Below, one piece after another: positions 7,582-14,889 of a stretch of DNA of 49,604 nucleotides; within the stretch, counting starts at the first letter, position 1, and each line of letters starts with the position of its first letter. A program made the translations under genes and the position numbers. Below the pieces are notes generated by a model that was not told where the DNA came from, did not search any database, and saw only the letters and a program-made list of their open reading frames with translations. The stretch is from the NCBI GenBank assembly GCA_001303785.1, contig LJUJ01000019.1, forward strand, positions 1-49,604, read 5' to 3'. Origin of the DNA: Caldifarciminota bacterium SM23_42 (GTDB taxonomy: Bacteria; Hydrothermota; Tepidihabitantia; SM23-42).

Positions 7582-9019
7582 GCTGCTCCTTGAATTCATT
7601 TATCTTTCTTCTTATTCTTTTCACACATTTGTCCTTGCCCACTAACTCCATAATCTCAAATAGACCCGGTCCGCCCTGTTTGCCGGTCACAAACAAACGC
7701 AGCGGATGGATGATTACGCGTGCTTTTAGTCTTTTGGCTTCGGCATAGGTCCTCACGCAATTTTCTATCGACTGAGCATTATATTCTTCAGTATCTTCGA
7801 ATTTAGACAAAAACTCTTGTAGAACTTTTATGGTGTCTGCATTAAAATGCTTTTGCAATCCTTCCTTATCATATTCGAAATCATCTACAAATAAATACCT
7901 AGCCACTTCGTTGACATCAGCTAATGTCTTTAGCCTCAGTTTGACAAGTCCACAAACCTTCAGGATCCAGTCTTTTTTTGCGGCAATATCCGTCTCATGT
8001 ATGAGGCCAAACGTCACCAGAAAAGGACTAAGCTGTTCGAGTAATTCTTCATCTGACATTGCGTATATATATTGTCCATTCATCCACTCGAGTTTCTGTT
8101 CATCGAAAACGGCATTCGACGGGTTTATCCGGCTCAGATCAAAGGTTTCCATGATCTCCCGCGTACTCATGACTTCCCGATCATCCCCCGGTGACCAACC
8201 AAGCAATGAAAGGTAATTCAGCATTGCCTCAGGAAGATATCCTTGCTCCTTATAAGTCATCAGTGATAGTGCGCCGTGACGCTTTGACAACTTACTTTTG
8301 TCTTCGCCAAGAATAAGGGGAAGATGCGCATACTCTGGCACGGGTAGTTCTAAAGCCCTGAACAGCAGAAGCTGTTTCGGCGTGTTCGTGATGTGATCAA
8401 CCGCGCGGATCACATGGCTTATCCCCATCTCAAAATCATCGACCACACACGCCAGATTATAGGTCGGGATACCATTGGAACGTAAAATAACCAAATCCTC
8501 GACATCTTTTGCTTCACGTACAATTTCTTTATGTATCAAATCATGGTAAGAGACAGGCGTATCAGGAACTAGAAAGCGGACAACCTTTGGTGTCTTCAGC
8601 CTTTCCCTCTTGGCGCGTTCCTGCGGCGAAATGTTCAGACATCGTCGATCGTACCGCCAATCCTGCTTACGCTCATATGCTGCCTTCTTTTCTCGCGCCA
8701 AGTCCTCAGGATTGCAGTAGCAGTAGTACGCCCGACCATCATTTAACAATTTCTGAACGTACTTCTGATACAAATCTATTCTCTTTGATTGATAGAAAGG
8801 ACCCTCATCCCAATCAATGCCGAGCCATTTCAGGCCATCCAGAATTACCTGAATCATTCCCTCGGAGGAACGCGCTAAATCAGTATCTTCGACCCGGAGA
8901 ATGAACTTTCCCTTGTTATGGCGCGCGAAAAGCCAGTTGTACAGCGCGGTACGTGCACTACCAACGTGGAAAAATCCTGTGGGACTCGGTGCTATCCTAA
9001 CTCTTATTTCACTCTTCAT
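7571..9019 (-). CDS. gltX: Glutamyl-tRNA synthetase GltX
   Basis: This class I aminoacyl-tRNA synthetase charges tRNA-Glu, and possibly tRNA-Gln in the indirect route. The first signature is APSPTGFFHVGSAR (HIGH-type motif at residues 18-21). The second is KLSKRHG near residue 248 (KMSKS-type). A cysteine cluster starting CYCNPEDL near residue 99 and ending RRC is a zinc-site candidate. The 482-residue length is standard. GAGGT lies about 5 nt before the ATG. It heads a five-gene minus-strand operon. A gene for tRNA-Gln(CTG) lies 0.7 kb upstream, but no gatCAB genes are visible. Confidence 0.95.
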   Translation of the reverse strand: MKSEIRVRIAPSPTGFFHVGSARTALYNWLFARHNKGKFILRVEDTDLARSSEGMIQVILDGLKWLGIDWDEGPFYQSKRIDLYQKYVQKLLNDGRAYYCYCNPEDLAREKKAAYERKQDWRYDRRCLNISPQERAKRERLKTPKVVRFLVPDTPVSYHDLIHKEIVREAKDVEDLVILRSNGIPTYNLACVVDDFEMGISHVIRAVDHITNTPKQLLLFRALELPVPEYAHLPLILGEDKSKLSKRHGALSLMTYKEQGYLPEAMLNYLSLLGWSPGDDREVMSTREIMETFDLSRINPSNAVFDEQKLEWMNGQYIYAMSDEELLEQLSPFLVTFGLIHETDIAAKKDWILKVCGLVKLRLKTLADVNEVARYLFVDDFEYDKEGLQKHFNADTIKVLQEFLSKFEDTEEYNAQSIENCVRTYAEAKRLKARVIIHPLRLFVTGKQGGPGLFEIMELVGKDKCVKRIRRKINEFKEQHER

Positions 9020-9030
9020 TTTCTACCTCA

Positions 9031-9044
9031 TACACATACTCTTG
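9031..9044. promoter_or_regulatory. Palindrome upstream of gltX
   Basis: A perfect 12-bp palindrome (CTTGGCGCCAAG) begins about 12 nt upstream of the gltX start. It could be an operator or a leader hairpin. There is no clear -35/-10 pair nearby, so the role is unassigned. Confidence 0.3.
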
Positions 9045-9145
9045 GCGCCAAGGCACGCGCCAGCTAATATATCGCCGTAATCATTCAACGATATCGCTGC
9101 AATCGTATGTTTTCATCACTGTCATCATCTCCGCCGAGGGCGGAA

Positions 9146-9234
9146 CGGAGAGGGGGAGATTCGAACTCCCGTCCCGTCTTTCGACGAGAAACCGCTTAGC
9201 AAGCGGGTGCCTTCGACCGCTCGGCCACCTCTCC
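9146..9234 (-). tRNA. tRNA-Ser (GCT)
   Basis: This is an 89-nt class II tRNA with acceptor GGAGAGG/CCTCTCC, discriminator G, a long variable arm and GCT in the anticodon loop (stem CCGCTT/AAGCGG region). CCA is not encoded. It lies 41 nt downstream of the four-helix-bundle gene, and no good promoter is visible directly in front of it. Confidence 0.93.
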
Positions 9235-9275
9235 ACAATTAGAATACAGGGTACAGGAAATAAGCATTAGAAGCA

Positions 9276-9665
9276 TTAAGTGAAGTATTCTTTGAGTCTC
9301 TTTTTCAGAGTACTCAGCATCTTCATCACTTCAACATTCTTCACTTCGATCTCTTGTGCACGAATGACTATTTCCGGTTTGGCAAACTTCTTACTTCGTT
9401 TAATCACCTGCAGCCAGTTATCCGTTTCTTTAGACTCACGGCAAGCAATTCTTAATATCCGATGATATTCCCTCGCAGTTCCGCTGCTGTGCCCCTCAGC
9501 AATATTAGCACAAACTGAGGTTGAAGACCCTAGTATCTGACTGCCAATTATCGTGCTGGCAGGACCCGTGGGCAGCATATCGACCAATTCGATTACATCA
9601 CAAATAACCTCAAGGGCCTTCTGCCACACCTTCGAGTCTTTATAATCAACAATCTTATTCCTCAT
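9276..9665 (-). CDS. Four-helix-bundle (S23/IVS-type) protein
   Basis: This 129-residue protein belongs to the four-helix-bundle family first noted in 23S rRNA intervening sequences. The N-terminal YKDSKVWQKALEV, the central SSTSVCANIAEGH and AREYHRILRIACRESKE helices are diagnostic. Members are frequent as solitary chromosomal genes in candidate phyla, and their role is unknown. Here it is wedged between tRNA-Gln and tRNA-Ser(GCT) on the same strand. There is no rRNA nearby, so it is not part of an rRNA intervening sequence. Confidence 0.85.
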   Translation of the reverse strand: MRNKIVDYKDSKVWQKALEVICDVIELVDMLPTGPASTIIGSQILGSSTSVCANIAEGHSSGTAREYHRILRIACRESKETDNWLQVIKRSKKFAKPEIVIRAQEIEVKNVEVMKMLSTLKKRLKEYFT

Positions 9666-9729
9666 TCCTTTGTAACCTTCTTAGTTATTAGTGTCTCCTG
9701 TTGTCCCTCCTGTTTCCTATTTCCTAAAT

Positions 9730-9800
9730 CTGGGGGACAGGGAGTCGAACCCCGATTAGTTGATCCAGAGTCAACCGTCCTACCATTGAACGATCCCCCA
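9730..9800 (-). tRNA. tRNA-Gln (CTG)
   Basis: This is a 71-nt tRNA with acceptor TGGGGGA/TCCCCCA, discriminator G, anticodon stem GTTGA/TCAAC and loop CTCTGGA, giving CTG. CCA is not encoded. The U1-A72 acceptor end is typical of tRNA-Gln. It has its own promoter at 9858-9885. Confidence 0.92.
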
Positions 9801-9857
9801 TTTCGAGTGGAGCTCAGAAAAATCTCAAACGCCAAATCACAAATACCAAACTCACTC

Positions 9858-9885
9858 ATTATACTTAGCTTAGCAGCATCGTCAA
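9858..9885 (-). promoter_or_regulatory. Promoter of tRNA-Gln
   Basis: On the minus strand TTGACG (9885-9880), a 16-bp spacer and TATAAT (9863-9858). It lies back-to-back with the tRNA-Ser(TGA) promoter, with only 10 bp between the two -35 boxes. Confidence 0.75.
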
Positions 9886-9895
9886 GGAGATTGCG

Positions 9896-9923
9896 TTGAC
9901 ACGTAGACGAAAATCAATATAAT
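9896..9923 (+). promoter_or_regulatory. Promoter of tRNA-Ser(TGA)
   Basis: TTGACA (9896-9901), a 16-bp spacer and TATAAT (9918-9923): both hexamers match the consensus. The mature tRNA begins 10 nt after the -10 box, so the 5' leader is only a few nucleotides. Confidence 0.85.
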
Positions 9924-9932
9924 AAAGCAAGT

Positions 9933-10016
9933 GGAGAGCTAGTCCTAACTGGTAAGGCAGCGGACTTGAAATCCGCCGGGAGCAATCCCATGGGGGTTCG
10001 AATCCCTCGCTCTCCG
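9933..10016 (+). tRNA. tRNA-Ser (TGA)
   Basis: This is an 84-nt class II tRNA with acceptor GGAGAGC/GCTCTCC, discriminator G, anticodon stem CGGA/TCCG and loop CTTGAAA, giving TGA, plus a long variable arm. The T arm is GGGTTCGAATCCC-like. CCA is not encoded. Confidence 0.94.
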
Positions 10017-10034
10017 CTCCTACTCCACCCATAA

Positions 10035-10150
10035 AATCCTAAATTCGAAGCACTAAATTCGAAACAAATCAAAATTACCGAAATTCAGATGTTCTAAACA
10101 AGCCAGTTTAGTGCTTTGGTATTTGAATTCGTTTCGAAAGTCGGATTTAG
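10035..10150. repeat. Nested inverted repeat element with TTCGAA-rich arms
   Basis: The arms GCACTAAA (10050-10057) and TTTAGTGC (10107-10114) are exact complements. Outside them AAATCC...TTCGAA (from 10035) faces TTCGAA...GGATTT (from 10133). The whole 116-bp block looks like a foldback or MITE-like spacer between two tRNA genes. No coding capacity is seen. Confidence 0.5.
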
Positions 10151-10206
10151 ATATTCGGATTTGAATGATAATTCAGGCCTTTAGGAGTTTGCTGTCCTTA
10201 GAGGGA

Positions 10207-10288
10207 TGCCGGAGGGGGGATTTGAACCCCCATGCCCGAAGGCCTACGCCCCTCAAACGTATGTGTCTGCCAATTCCACCACCCCGGC
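10207..10288 (-). tRNA. tRNA-Leu (GAG)
   Basis: This is an 82-nt class II tRNA with acceptor GCCGGGG/CTCCGGC, discriminator A, anticodon stem TACGT/GCGTA and loop TTGAGGG, giving GAG. It has a long variable arm. CCA is not encoded. Confidence 0.92.
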
Positions 10289-10312
10289 AATGCAGTGCAT
10301 AAACCAAGAAAT

Positions 10313-10340
10313 ATCATACATATTAAACGTGCCTTGTCAA
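10313..10340 (-). promoter_or_regulatory. Promoter of tRNA-Leu
   Basis: On the minus strand TTGACA (10340-10335), a 16-bp spacer and TATGAT (10318-10313), about 25 nt upstream of the tRNA 5' end. Confidence 0.7.
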
Positions 10341-10370
10341 TAAATACCGTGTGTAATGTTAAAGAGATAC

Positions 10371-10398
10371 TTGAATTCACAATCATTTGGTTTATAAT
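10371..10398 (+). promoter_or_regulatory. Promoter of the DUF512-der operon, leaderless
   Basis: TTGAAT (10371-10376), a 16-bp spacer and TATAAT (10393-10398). The ATG of the first gene begins at 10404, 6 nt after the -10 box, so the transcript should start at or next to the start codon. No Shine-Dalgarno sequence is present. Confidence 0.75.
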
Positions 10399-10403
10399 AT
10401 CGC

Positions 10404-11621
10404 ATGGTTCGAGTAATTGCCAGCAAGGATAAGAGAATACCCGTAGGTGCCAAGCTCAGCGCAATAAATAATCAGAAGATCGATGACTTGCTCGAATTTG
10501 AATTCTACAACGACGATTCGAAAACCCGACAACTCGTAGTCGAGCTGAATGGTTCGTCAAAGCGAGTTGTCTTTAAACCACGCGCGAGAATTGCAGTCAC
10601 CCTTGAATCACCGCGCTATCGTCAGTGCACAAACGGCTGCGATTTCTGCTTCATCAATGGTCTACCCAGAAATTTGAGAAAGGAACTCTACTTCCGTGAT
10701 GATGATTACCGGTTGTCTTTTCTTTTCGGTAATTTCCTGAGTCTGACTAATCTCGACAAACAAGACATATCCAGGATCGGGAGATTAAGACTCTCCCCGC
10801 TATATATCTCGGTACACACCACGAATTCCAGACTACGTGTTAAGCTCTTCAAGAATGAAAAAGCAGGATTGATTCTTCAAACCTTACGGGCACTAGCCGA
10901 CAATGATATCAAAATGCATTGTCAGATTGTCGTAATCCCCGGTGTGAATAGCGGACGACATCTCGTCACGACAATAAAAGATCTTGGCAGACTGTATCCG
11001 GCCGTTGATTCAATCGGAATCGTGCCAGTTGGCAAAACGAAATACGTTGAAGCAATACCTTCTGTATCGAAAAGACTTGCGCAGTCAGTGATCGATACTG
11101 GCCGACGCTTCCATGAGCGTTTTCGGAAAAGGCACAACCGGGGATTCGTGTACCTCGCCGACGAATTATATATCAAAACAGGAAATCCGATACCACCCAA
11201 GGAATACTACGATGATTTTCCGCAATACGAAAACGGCATCGGTATGGTTCGCTCACTTCTCGACGAGATCAATGTGATCGGCAAAGTCAAAAGCTCGAAA
11301 GGCAGATTTCTTATTCTAACTGGCTATTTAGCTTATCCTTTCCTGCAGATTCTTAAGAGGCGCCTCGAGCCGAATGTTTCTGTTGACATCAAGGCTGTAG
11401 CAAATGAGTTCTTCGGCAAGACAGTAACTGTTTCCGGACTAATCAGTGGCCAGGACATAAATCGAACGATCAAACAATGGAGCAACAAATACGACCGTAT
11501 TATTCTACCGCCGAATTGCGTGAATGACGCCAGACAATTCCTTGATAATGTGAGAGTCACGGACAAACACGTATTGATCGCACCAAAGACTGTAAAGGAG
11601 TTAATACGATGCCTACGGTAG
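10404..11621 (+). CDS. DUF512 family radical-SAM-like Fe-S protein
   Basis: This 405-residue protein has an N-terminal PDZ-like segment (GAKLSAINNQKIDDLLEFEFY). A cysteine motif CTNGCDFCFINGLP follows near residue 74. It has the spacing of a radical-SAM-like [4Fe-4S] site and is followed by LYFRDDDYRLSFLFGN. The C-terminal part matches the DUF512 pattern. The family is conserved but has no firmly known reaction. It overlaps der by 13 nt, and this DUF512-der-plsY-gpsA order is also seen in other bacteria. A functional link to ribosome or membrane biogenesis is therefore plausible but not shown. Its start looks leaderless. Confidence 0.85.
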   Translation: MVRVIASKDKRIPVGAKLSAINNQKIDDLLEFEFYNDDSKTRQLVVELNGSSKRVVFKPRARIAVTLESPRYRQCTNGCDFCFINGLPRNLRKELYFRDDDYRLSFLFGNFLSLTNLDKQDISRIGRLRLSPLYISVHTTNSRLRVKLFKNEKAGLILQTLRALADNDIKMHCQIVVIPGVNSGRHLVTTIKDLGRLYPAVDSIGIVPVGKTKYVEAIPSVSKRLAQSVIDTGRRFHERFRKRHNRGFVYLADELYIKTGNPIPPKEYYDDFPQYENGIGMVRSLLDEINVIGKVKSSKGRFLILTGYLAYPFLQILKRRLEPNVSVDIKAVANEFFGKTVTVSGLISGQDINRTIKQWSNKYDRIILPPNCVNDARQFLDNVRVTDKHVLIAPKTVKELIRCLR

Positions 11622-12892
11622 CAATTGTGGGACGCAAGAACGTAGGTAAATCTACCATATTCAATCGTCTAACTGGCATGAAACTGAGTATCGTCTACAA
11701 AGAACCCGGCGTCACACGCGATCGCGTTTACAACGAGGTCCAATGGTGTGGTAGGTCCTTTGGTCTCATTGATACAGGTGGTTTCTTCCCCGACGAGGAA
11801 TTTCCCCTGGCACAGAGCATCAAGAGACAGATAGAAACTGCGCTGCAGGAAGCGGACCTCATCTTTTTCGTTGTGGATGGACGCACAGGGCTTAAACCTA
11901 CCGATGAGGCAATCAGCAGGGAACTTCGAAAAACAAACAAGAAAATTTTCTTGCTGGTAAACAAAATCGACAACAAAAGTGCAGCACTCAATGCTCCAGA
12001 GTTCCACAAACTTGGTCATGAAAAAGTATTTCAAGTGTCGGCCGAATCAGGTATTGGGTTTGGTGACGTCTTGGACGCCACCTTAGAAACACTACCGGTT
12101 GCAAAAGCGACCAAGGATTCAGCTTTTATCAAACTGCTCATCCTTGGTCGTCCAAATTCAGGTAAATCTACTCTCTTAAATGCAATCATTAAGGAAGAGA
12201 GAGCGATTGTCGACGCACGGCCAGGTACAACAAGAGATTTAGTAAACGCAAGATTCAAATACAGCGGAAAATCAATAGAAGTGATCGATACGGCCGGTAT
12301 GAGGAAGCGATCGCGCATCAAGAAACCCATCGAATTCTATTCAGTAATGAGGGCGATTAGGACGATAGACAGATGTGATATTGTTATTCTCATTTTTGAC
12401 ACAACAACCGGCATCGTAGAACAAGATCAACGTATCGCGTCACTTGTTTTGTCAAAGGCAAAGGGCCTGATCGTAGCTCCCAACAAAATTGACTTGATCG
12501 AACAGAAGGAAAGACAGAGAATTGTGAATTCGACCCTGCAATCCTTGCGTTTTCTTGACTTCGTTCCGATCATTCCAATATCAGCAAAGACATACATTAA
12601 TATCGAAAGGATAATGCAGAAAGTTATAGAAATTTATCGAGAAAGTGCTAAAATGGTAGATAAGCGCGTGCTAAGCGATATGGCCAAATCACTGAAATCT
12701 CCGCCTAATGGCGAAATCATCGACCTGAAACAAATAGGGCACCGACCACCTGTTTTCAGGGCAACCCTTTCTATATCTGTCAAAGAAAGCTATATGAAGT
12801 ATTTGCGTAACTCGATTAGAAACTATTTTGGATTTTCTGGTATACCGATTCTCATCAAGACACGCATATTGCGAAGGTACGTTACCAGGTGA
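11609..12892 (+). CDS. der: Ribosome-assembly GTPase Der (EngA)
   Basis: Der is a tandem two-GTPase protein needed for 50S subunit maturation. The first G domain has GRKNVGKST (residues 8-16), DTGGF and NKID. The second has GRPNSGKST near residue 185, DTAGM and NKID. A C-terminal KH-like domain follows and ends near ILIKTRILRRYVTR. The length of 427 residues is standard for the family. It overlaps the upstream DUF512 gene by 13 nt, and plsY begins 7 nt after its stop. Confidence 0.96.
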   Translation: MPTVAIVGRKNVGKSTIFNRLTGMKLSIVYKEPGVTRDRVYNEVQWCGRSFGLIDTGGFFPDEEFPLAQSIKRQIETALQEADLIFFVVDGRTGLKPTDEAISRELRKTNKKIFLLVNKIDNKSAALNAPEFHKLGHEKVFQVSAESGIGFGDVLDATLETLPVAKATKDSAFIKLLILGRPNSGKSTLLNAIIKEERAIVDARPGTTRDLVNARFKYSGKSIEVIDTAGMRKRSRIKKPIEFYSVMRAIRTIDRCDIVILIFDTTTGIVEQDQRIASLVLSKAKGLIVAPNKIDLIEQKERQRIVNSTLQSLRFLDFVPIIPISAKTYINIERIMQKVIEIYRESAKMVDKRVLSDMAKSLKSPPNGEIIDLKQIGHRPPVFRATLSISVKESYMKYLRNSIRNYFGFSGIPILIKTRILRRYVTR

Positions 12893-12899
12893 AGGACAA

Positions 12900-13487
12900 A
12901 TGGCGCATATTATTTCTTTCATAATTGGCTTTGTTTTTGGAATGATCCCTTTTTCTTACATGCTTGGTTTAATACGCGGGGTCGACCTAAGAAAAGTTGG
13001 CAGCGGTAACATCGGTGCAACTAACCTCGGTCGCGCTCTAGGTTTTCCATTCTTCGCCGGCGGCTTTCTGCTCGATGCTCTAAAAGGACTAATTCCAGTA
13101 CTACTCACCAACTCCCTTTACGGTATTGGCACATTTGCTGGTGCCGGTGCAATACTGGGGCACATCTTCAATCCCATCTTCAGGTTTCGTGGTGGCAAGG
13201 GCGTTGCCACGGCGATCGGTGTTGCCGTCGCGCTCATGATAAAATCCTTCGCTCTTGCTCTTGGAATTTGGATTCTTGTCTACCTATCAACTTATCTTGT
13301 GTCGCTTGCTTCCATATGTTTTGCAGTGGCGTTACCCTTACTCGCGATCATCCTACAAGAGGGGGTTCCTGGTGATAGAATACTTTTCATCATAATTGCG
13401 GTCATCGTCATATTTTCACACCGTTCAAATATAACAAGATTGCTCAATAACAAGGAACCAAAGACAATTCTCTGGAGACCCAGATGA
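12900..13487 (+). CDS. plsY: Acyl-phosphate:glycerol-3-phosphate acyltransferase PlsY
   Basis: PlsY acylates glycerol 3-phosphate with acyl-phosphate at the inner membrane, the first step of phospholipid synthesis. The 195-residue protein has several hydrophobic segments and the family motifs VGSGNIGATNLGRALG and FRGGKGVATAIG. I start it at the ATG at 12900 because AAGGA precedes it and this gives the usual N-terminus. An in-frame start at 12828 would run back through the end of der. Its stop overlaps the gpsA start by 4 nt, which fits substrate supply by GpsA. Confidence 0.95.
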   Translation: MAHIISFIIGFVFGMIPFSYMLGLIRGVDLRKVGSGNIGATNLGRALGFPFFAGGFLLDALKGLIPVLLTNSLYGIGTFAGAGAILGHIFNPIFRFRGGKGVATAIGVAVALMIKSFALALGIWILVYLSTYLVSLASICFAVALPLLAIILQEGVPGDRILFIIIAVIVIFSHRSNITRLLNNKEPKTILWRPR

Positions 13488-14473
13488 AAATAGGCATCCT
13501 GGGGTGTGGCAATTGGGGGTCAGTATTTGGGATTATGCAGCACCGTAACGGCCACCAGGTGAAAATCTGGGAATACGATCAAGAGCGTGCCCAATGTGTA
13601 AAGGATACGAGGAACAATGAACCATTCCTGATTGGCCACGAGCTACCGGCTGAAATTCAAATCGACTGGAATATCGAAAACACTCTATGTGATGTCGATC
13701 TGCTAGTCTTCGCTGTTCCTTCACAAGTGTTGAGTGGTGTCATCGAAACGCTGAAAAAGAAGAAGTTAAGCAGCAAGTACTACCTAAGTCTAACCAAGGG
13801 CATAGAAATCAAAACACTACGCCGCCCATCCGAGATCATCGGTGAATTGCGCGATGCAGAGAATCGAGTATTTGTGCTGTCCGGTCCTTGCATTGCCAAC
13901 GAGATCATCAGGAATGAACCAACCGCGGTTGTCCTCGTTGGTCAGGATCAAACCGGCACTAAAGAACTACAACATCAACTCTCGACTGAAACCTTTCGAG
14001 TGTATCAGGGCGACGATATCATGGGTGTCGAGCTGGGGGCAGCAATCAAGAACGTCATCGCCATTGGTTGTGGTATCAGCGATGGCCTCGGTTTCGGGAA
14101 TAATGCCAAGGGCGCCCTCATTACCAGGGGAATTGTTGAAATGCAGCGATTGGGCGTCAAGCTGGGAGCCCAGGCAAGAACTTTTCGGGGACTATCGGGT
14201 TTTGGCGACCTGGTAACAACTTCGTTCAGCGAGGAATCAAGAAATCACAAACTGGGAAAGAAAATAGGTGCCGGTACGAATCTAGAACAAGCCAGTCGGG
14301 AAATGGTCATGGTTGCCGAGGGTGCACCCACGGCCAAGGCAGTCAAGATATTAGCCGATCGCCACAGAATCGAAATGCCTATATGCAACGCAGTGTACGA
14401 CATCATCTATGAAGGAGAAACACCAATAAAAGCAATTCGCAACTTAATGAGCAGACCATTAAGGTATGAATAA
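13484..14473 (+). CDS. gpsA: Glycerol-3-phosphate dehydrogenase [NAD(P)+] GpsA
   Basis: GpsA reduces dihydroxyacetone phosphate to glycerol 3-phosphate, the substrate of PlsY encoded directly upstream. The N-terminal Rossmann motif is GILGCGNWGSVFG (residues 3-15). The C-terminal domain has the catalytic-lysine region LGAAIKNVIAIGCG and the substrate region GLSGFGDLVTT. The length of 329 residues is typical. It is translationally coupled to plsY. Confidence 0.96.
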   Translation: MKIGILGCGNWGSVFGIMQHRNGHQVKIWEYDQERAQCVKDTRNNEPFLIGHELPAEIQIDWNIENTLCDVDLLVFAVPSQVLSGVIETLKKKKLSSKYYLSLTKGIEIKTLRRPSEIIGELRDAENRVFVLSGPCIANEIIRNEPTAVVLVGQDQTGTKELQHQLSTETFRVYQGDDIMGVELGAAIKNVIAIGCGISDGLGFGNNAKGALITRGIVEMQRLGVKLGAQARTFRGLSGFGDLVTTSFSEESRNHKLGKKIGAGTNLEQASREMVMVAEGAPTAKAVKILADRHRIEMPICNAVYDIIYEGETPIKAIRNLMSRPLRYE

Positions 14474-14498
14474 CCAACACGTTTGTTAGGGAGGGAAC

Positions 14499-14831
14499 AT
14501 GGTTGAAAAGGAATTCTTTTCAATAAAAGAAGTGGCTGACATGTTGGAATTAAAACCTTACATATTACGTTATTGGGAAAAGGAATTTTCAATACTGCGA
14601 CCTAAGCGAAATAGAGTCGGACGTCGATACTACACAAAGAAAGATATCGACATCGTGCGTATGATCAAGAACATACTGTACGAACAGGGTTACACAATCG
14701 CCGGTGGGAAAAAGAGAATCATACAGATAATTGAGGGGCCTGAGCAGTTGTCTCTTCCTTTAAAGAACAGAAACAAATTTCTGCGAGAGTTAAAGGAAGA
14801 GTTGAAAAAGATATCACATATATTGAGATAG
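14499..14831 (+). CDS. MerR-family transcriptional regulator
   Basis: This 110-residue protein has an N-terminal MerR winged helix-turn-helix (FFSIKEVADMLELKPYILRYWEKEFSIL), the wing RVGRRYYTKKDIDIVRMI and a short helical tail. There is no cysteine-rich effector domain, so no metal or drug ligand can be named. GGGAGGG sits 7-8 nt before the ATG. It lies 25 nt after gpsA and is probably the last gene of the der operon. Small MerR proteins of this type are common beside housekeeping genes in FCB-type bacteria. Confidence 0.88.
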   Translation: MVEKEFFSIKEVADMLELKPYILRYWEKEFSILRPKRNRVGRRYYTKKDIDIVRMIKNILYEQGYTIAGGKKRIIQIIEGPEQLSLPLKNRNKFLRELKEELKKISHILR

Positions 14832-14847
14832 TAATAATCTGTCGGGT

Positions 14848-14881
14848 ATTCAATCACTAGACACAACACTAGCTTTTGAAT
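14848..14881. terminator. Hairpin between convergent genes
   Basis: ATTCAA and TTGAAT form an outer stem, CTAG and CTAG an inner one, with 3-nt internal loops and an 8-nt apical loop. It sits exactly between the convergent MerR and TPR genes and is symmetric, so it could end transcription from both sides. The U-runs are weak. Confidence 0.45.
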
Positions 14882-14889
14882 GTCTTAAT

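Noticed and set aside
9276-9665. S23-type gene as a sign of a nearby 23S rRNA intervening sequence
   Set aside because: No rRNA sequence flanks it; stand-alone copies of this family are common.
9662-9859. Open frame of 65 codons on the minus strand upstream of the four-helix-bundle gene
   Set aside because: It spans tRNA-Gln and has no protein-like pattern.
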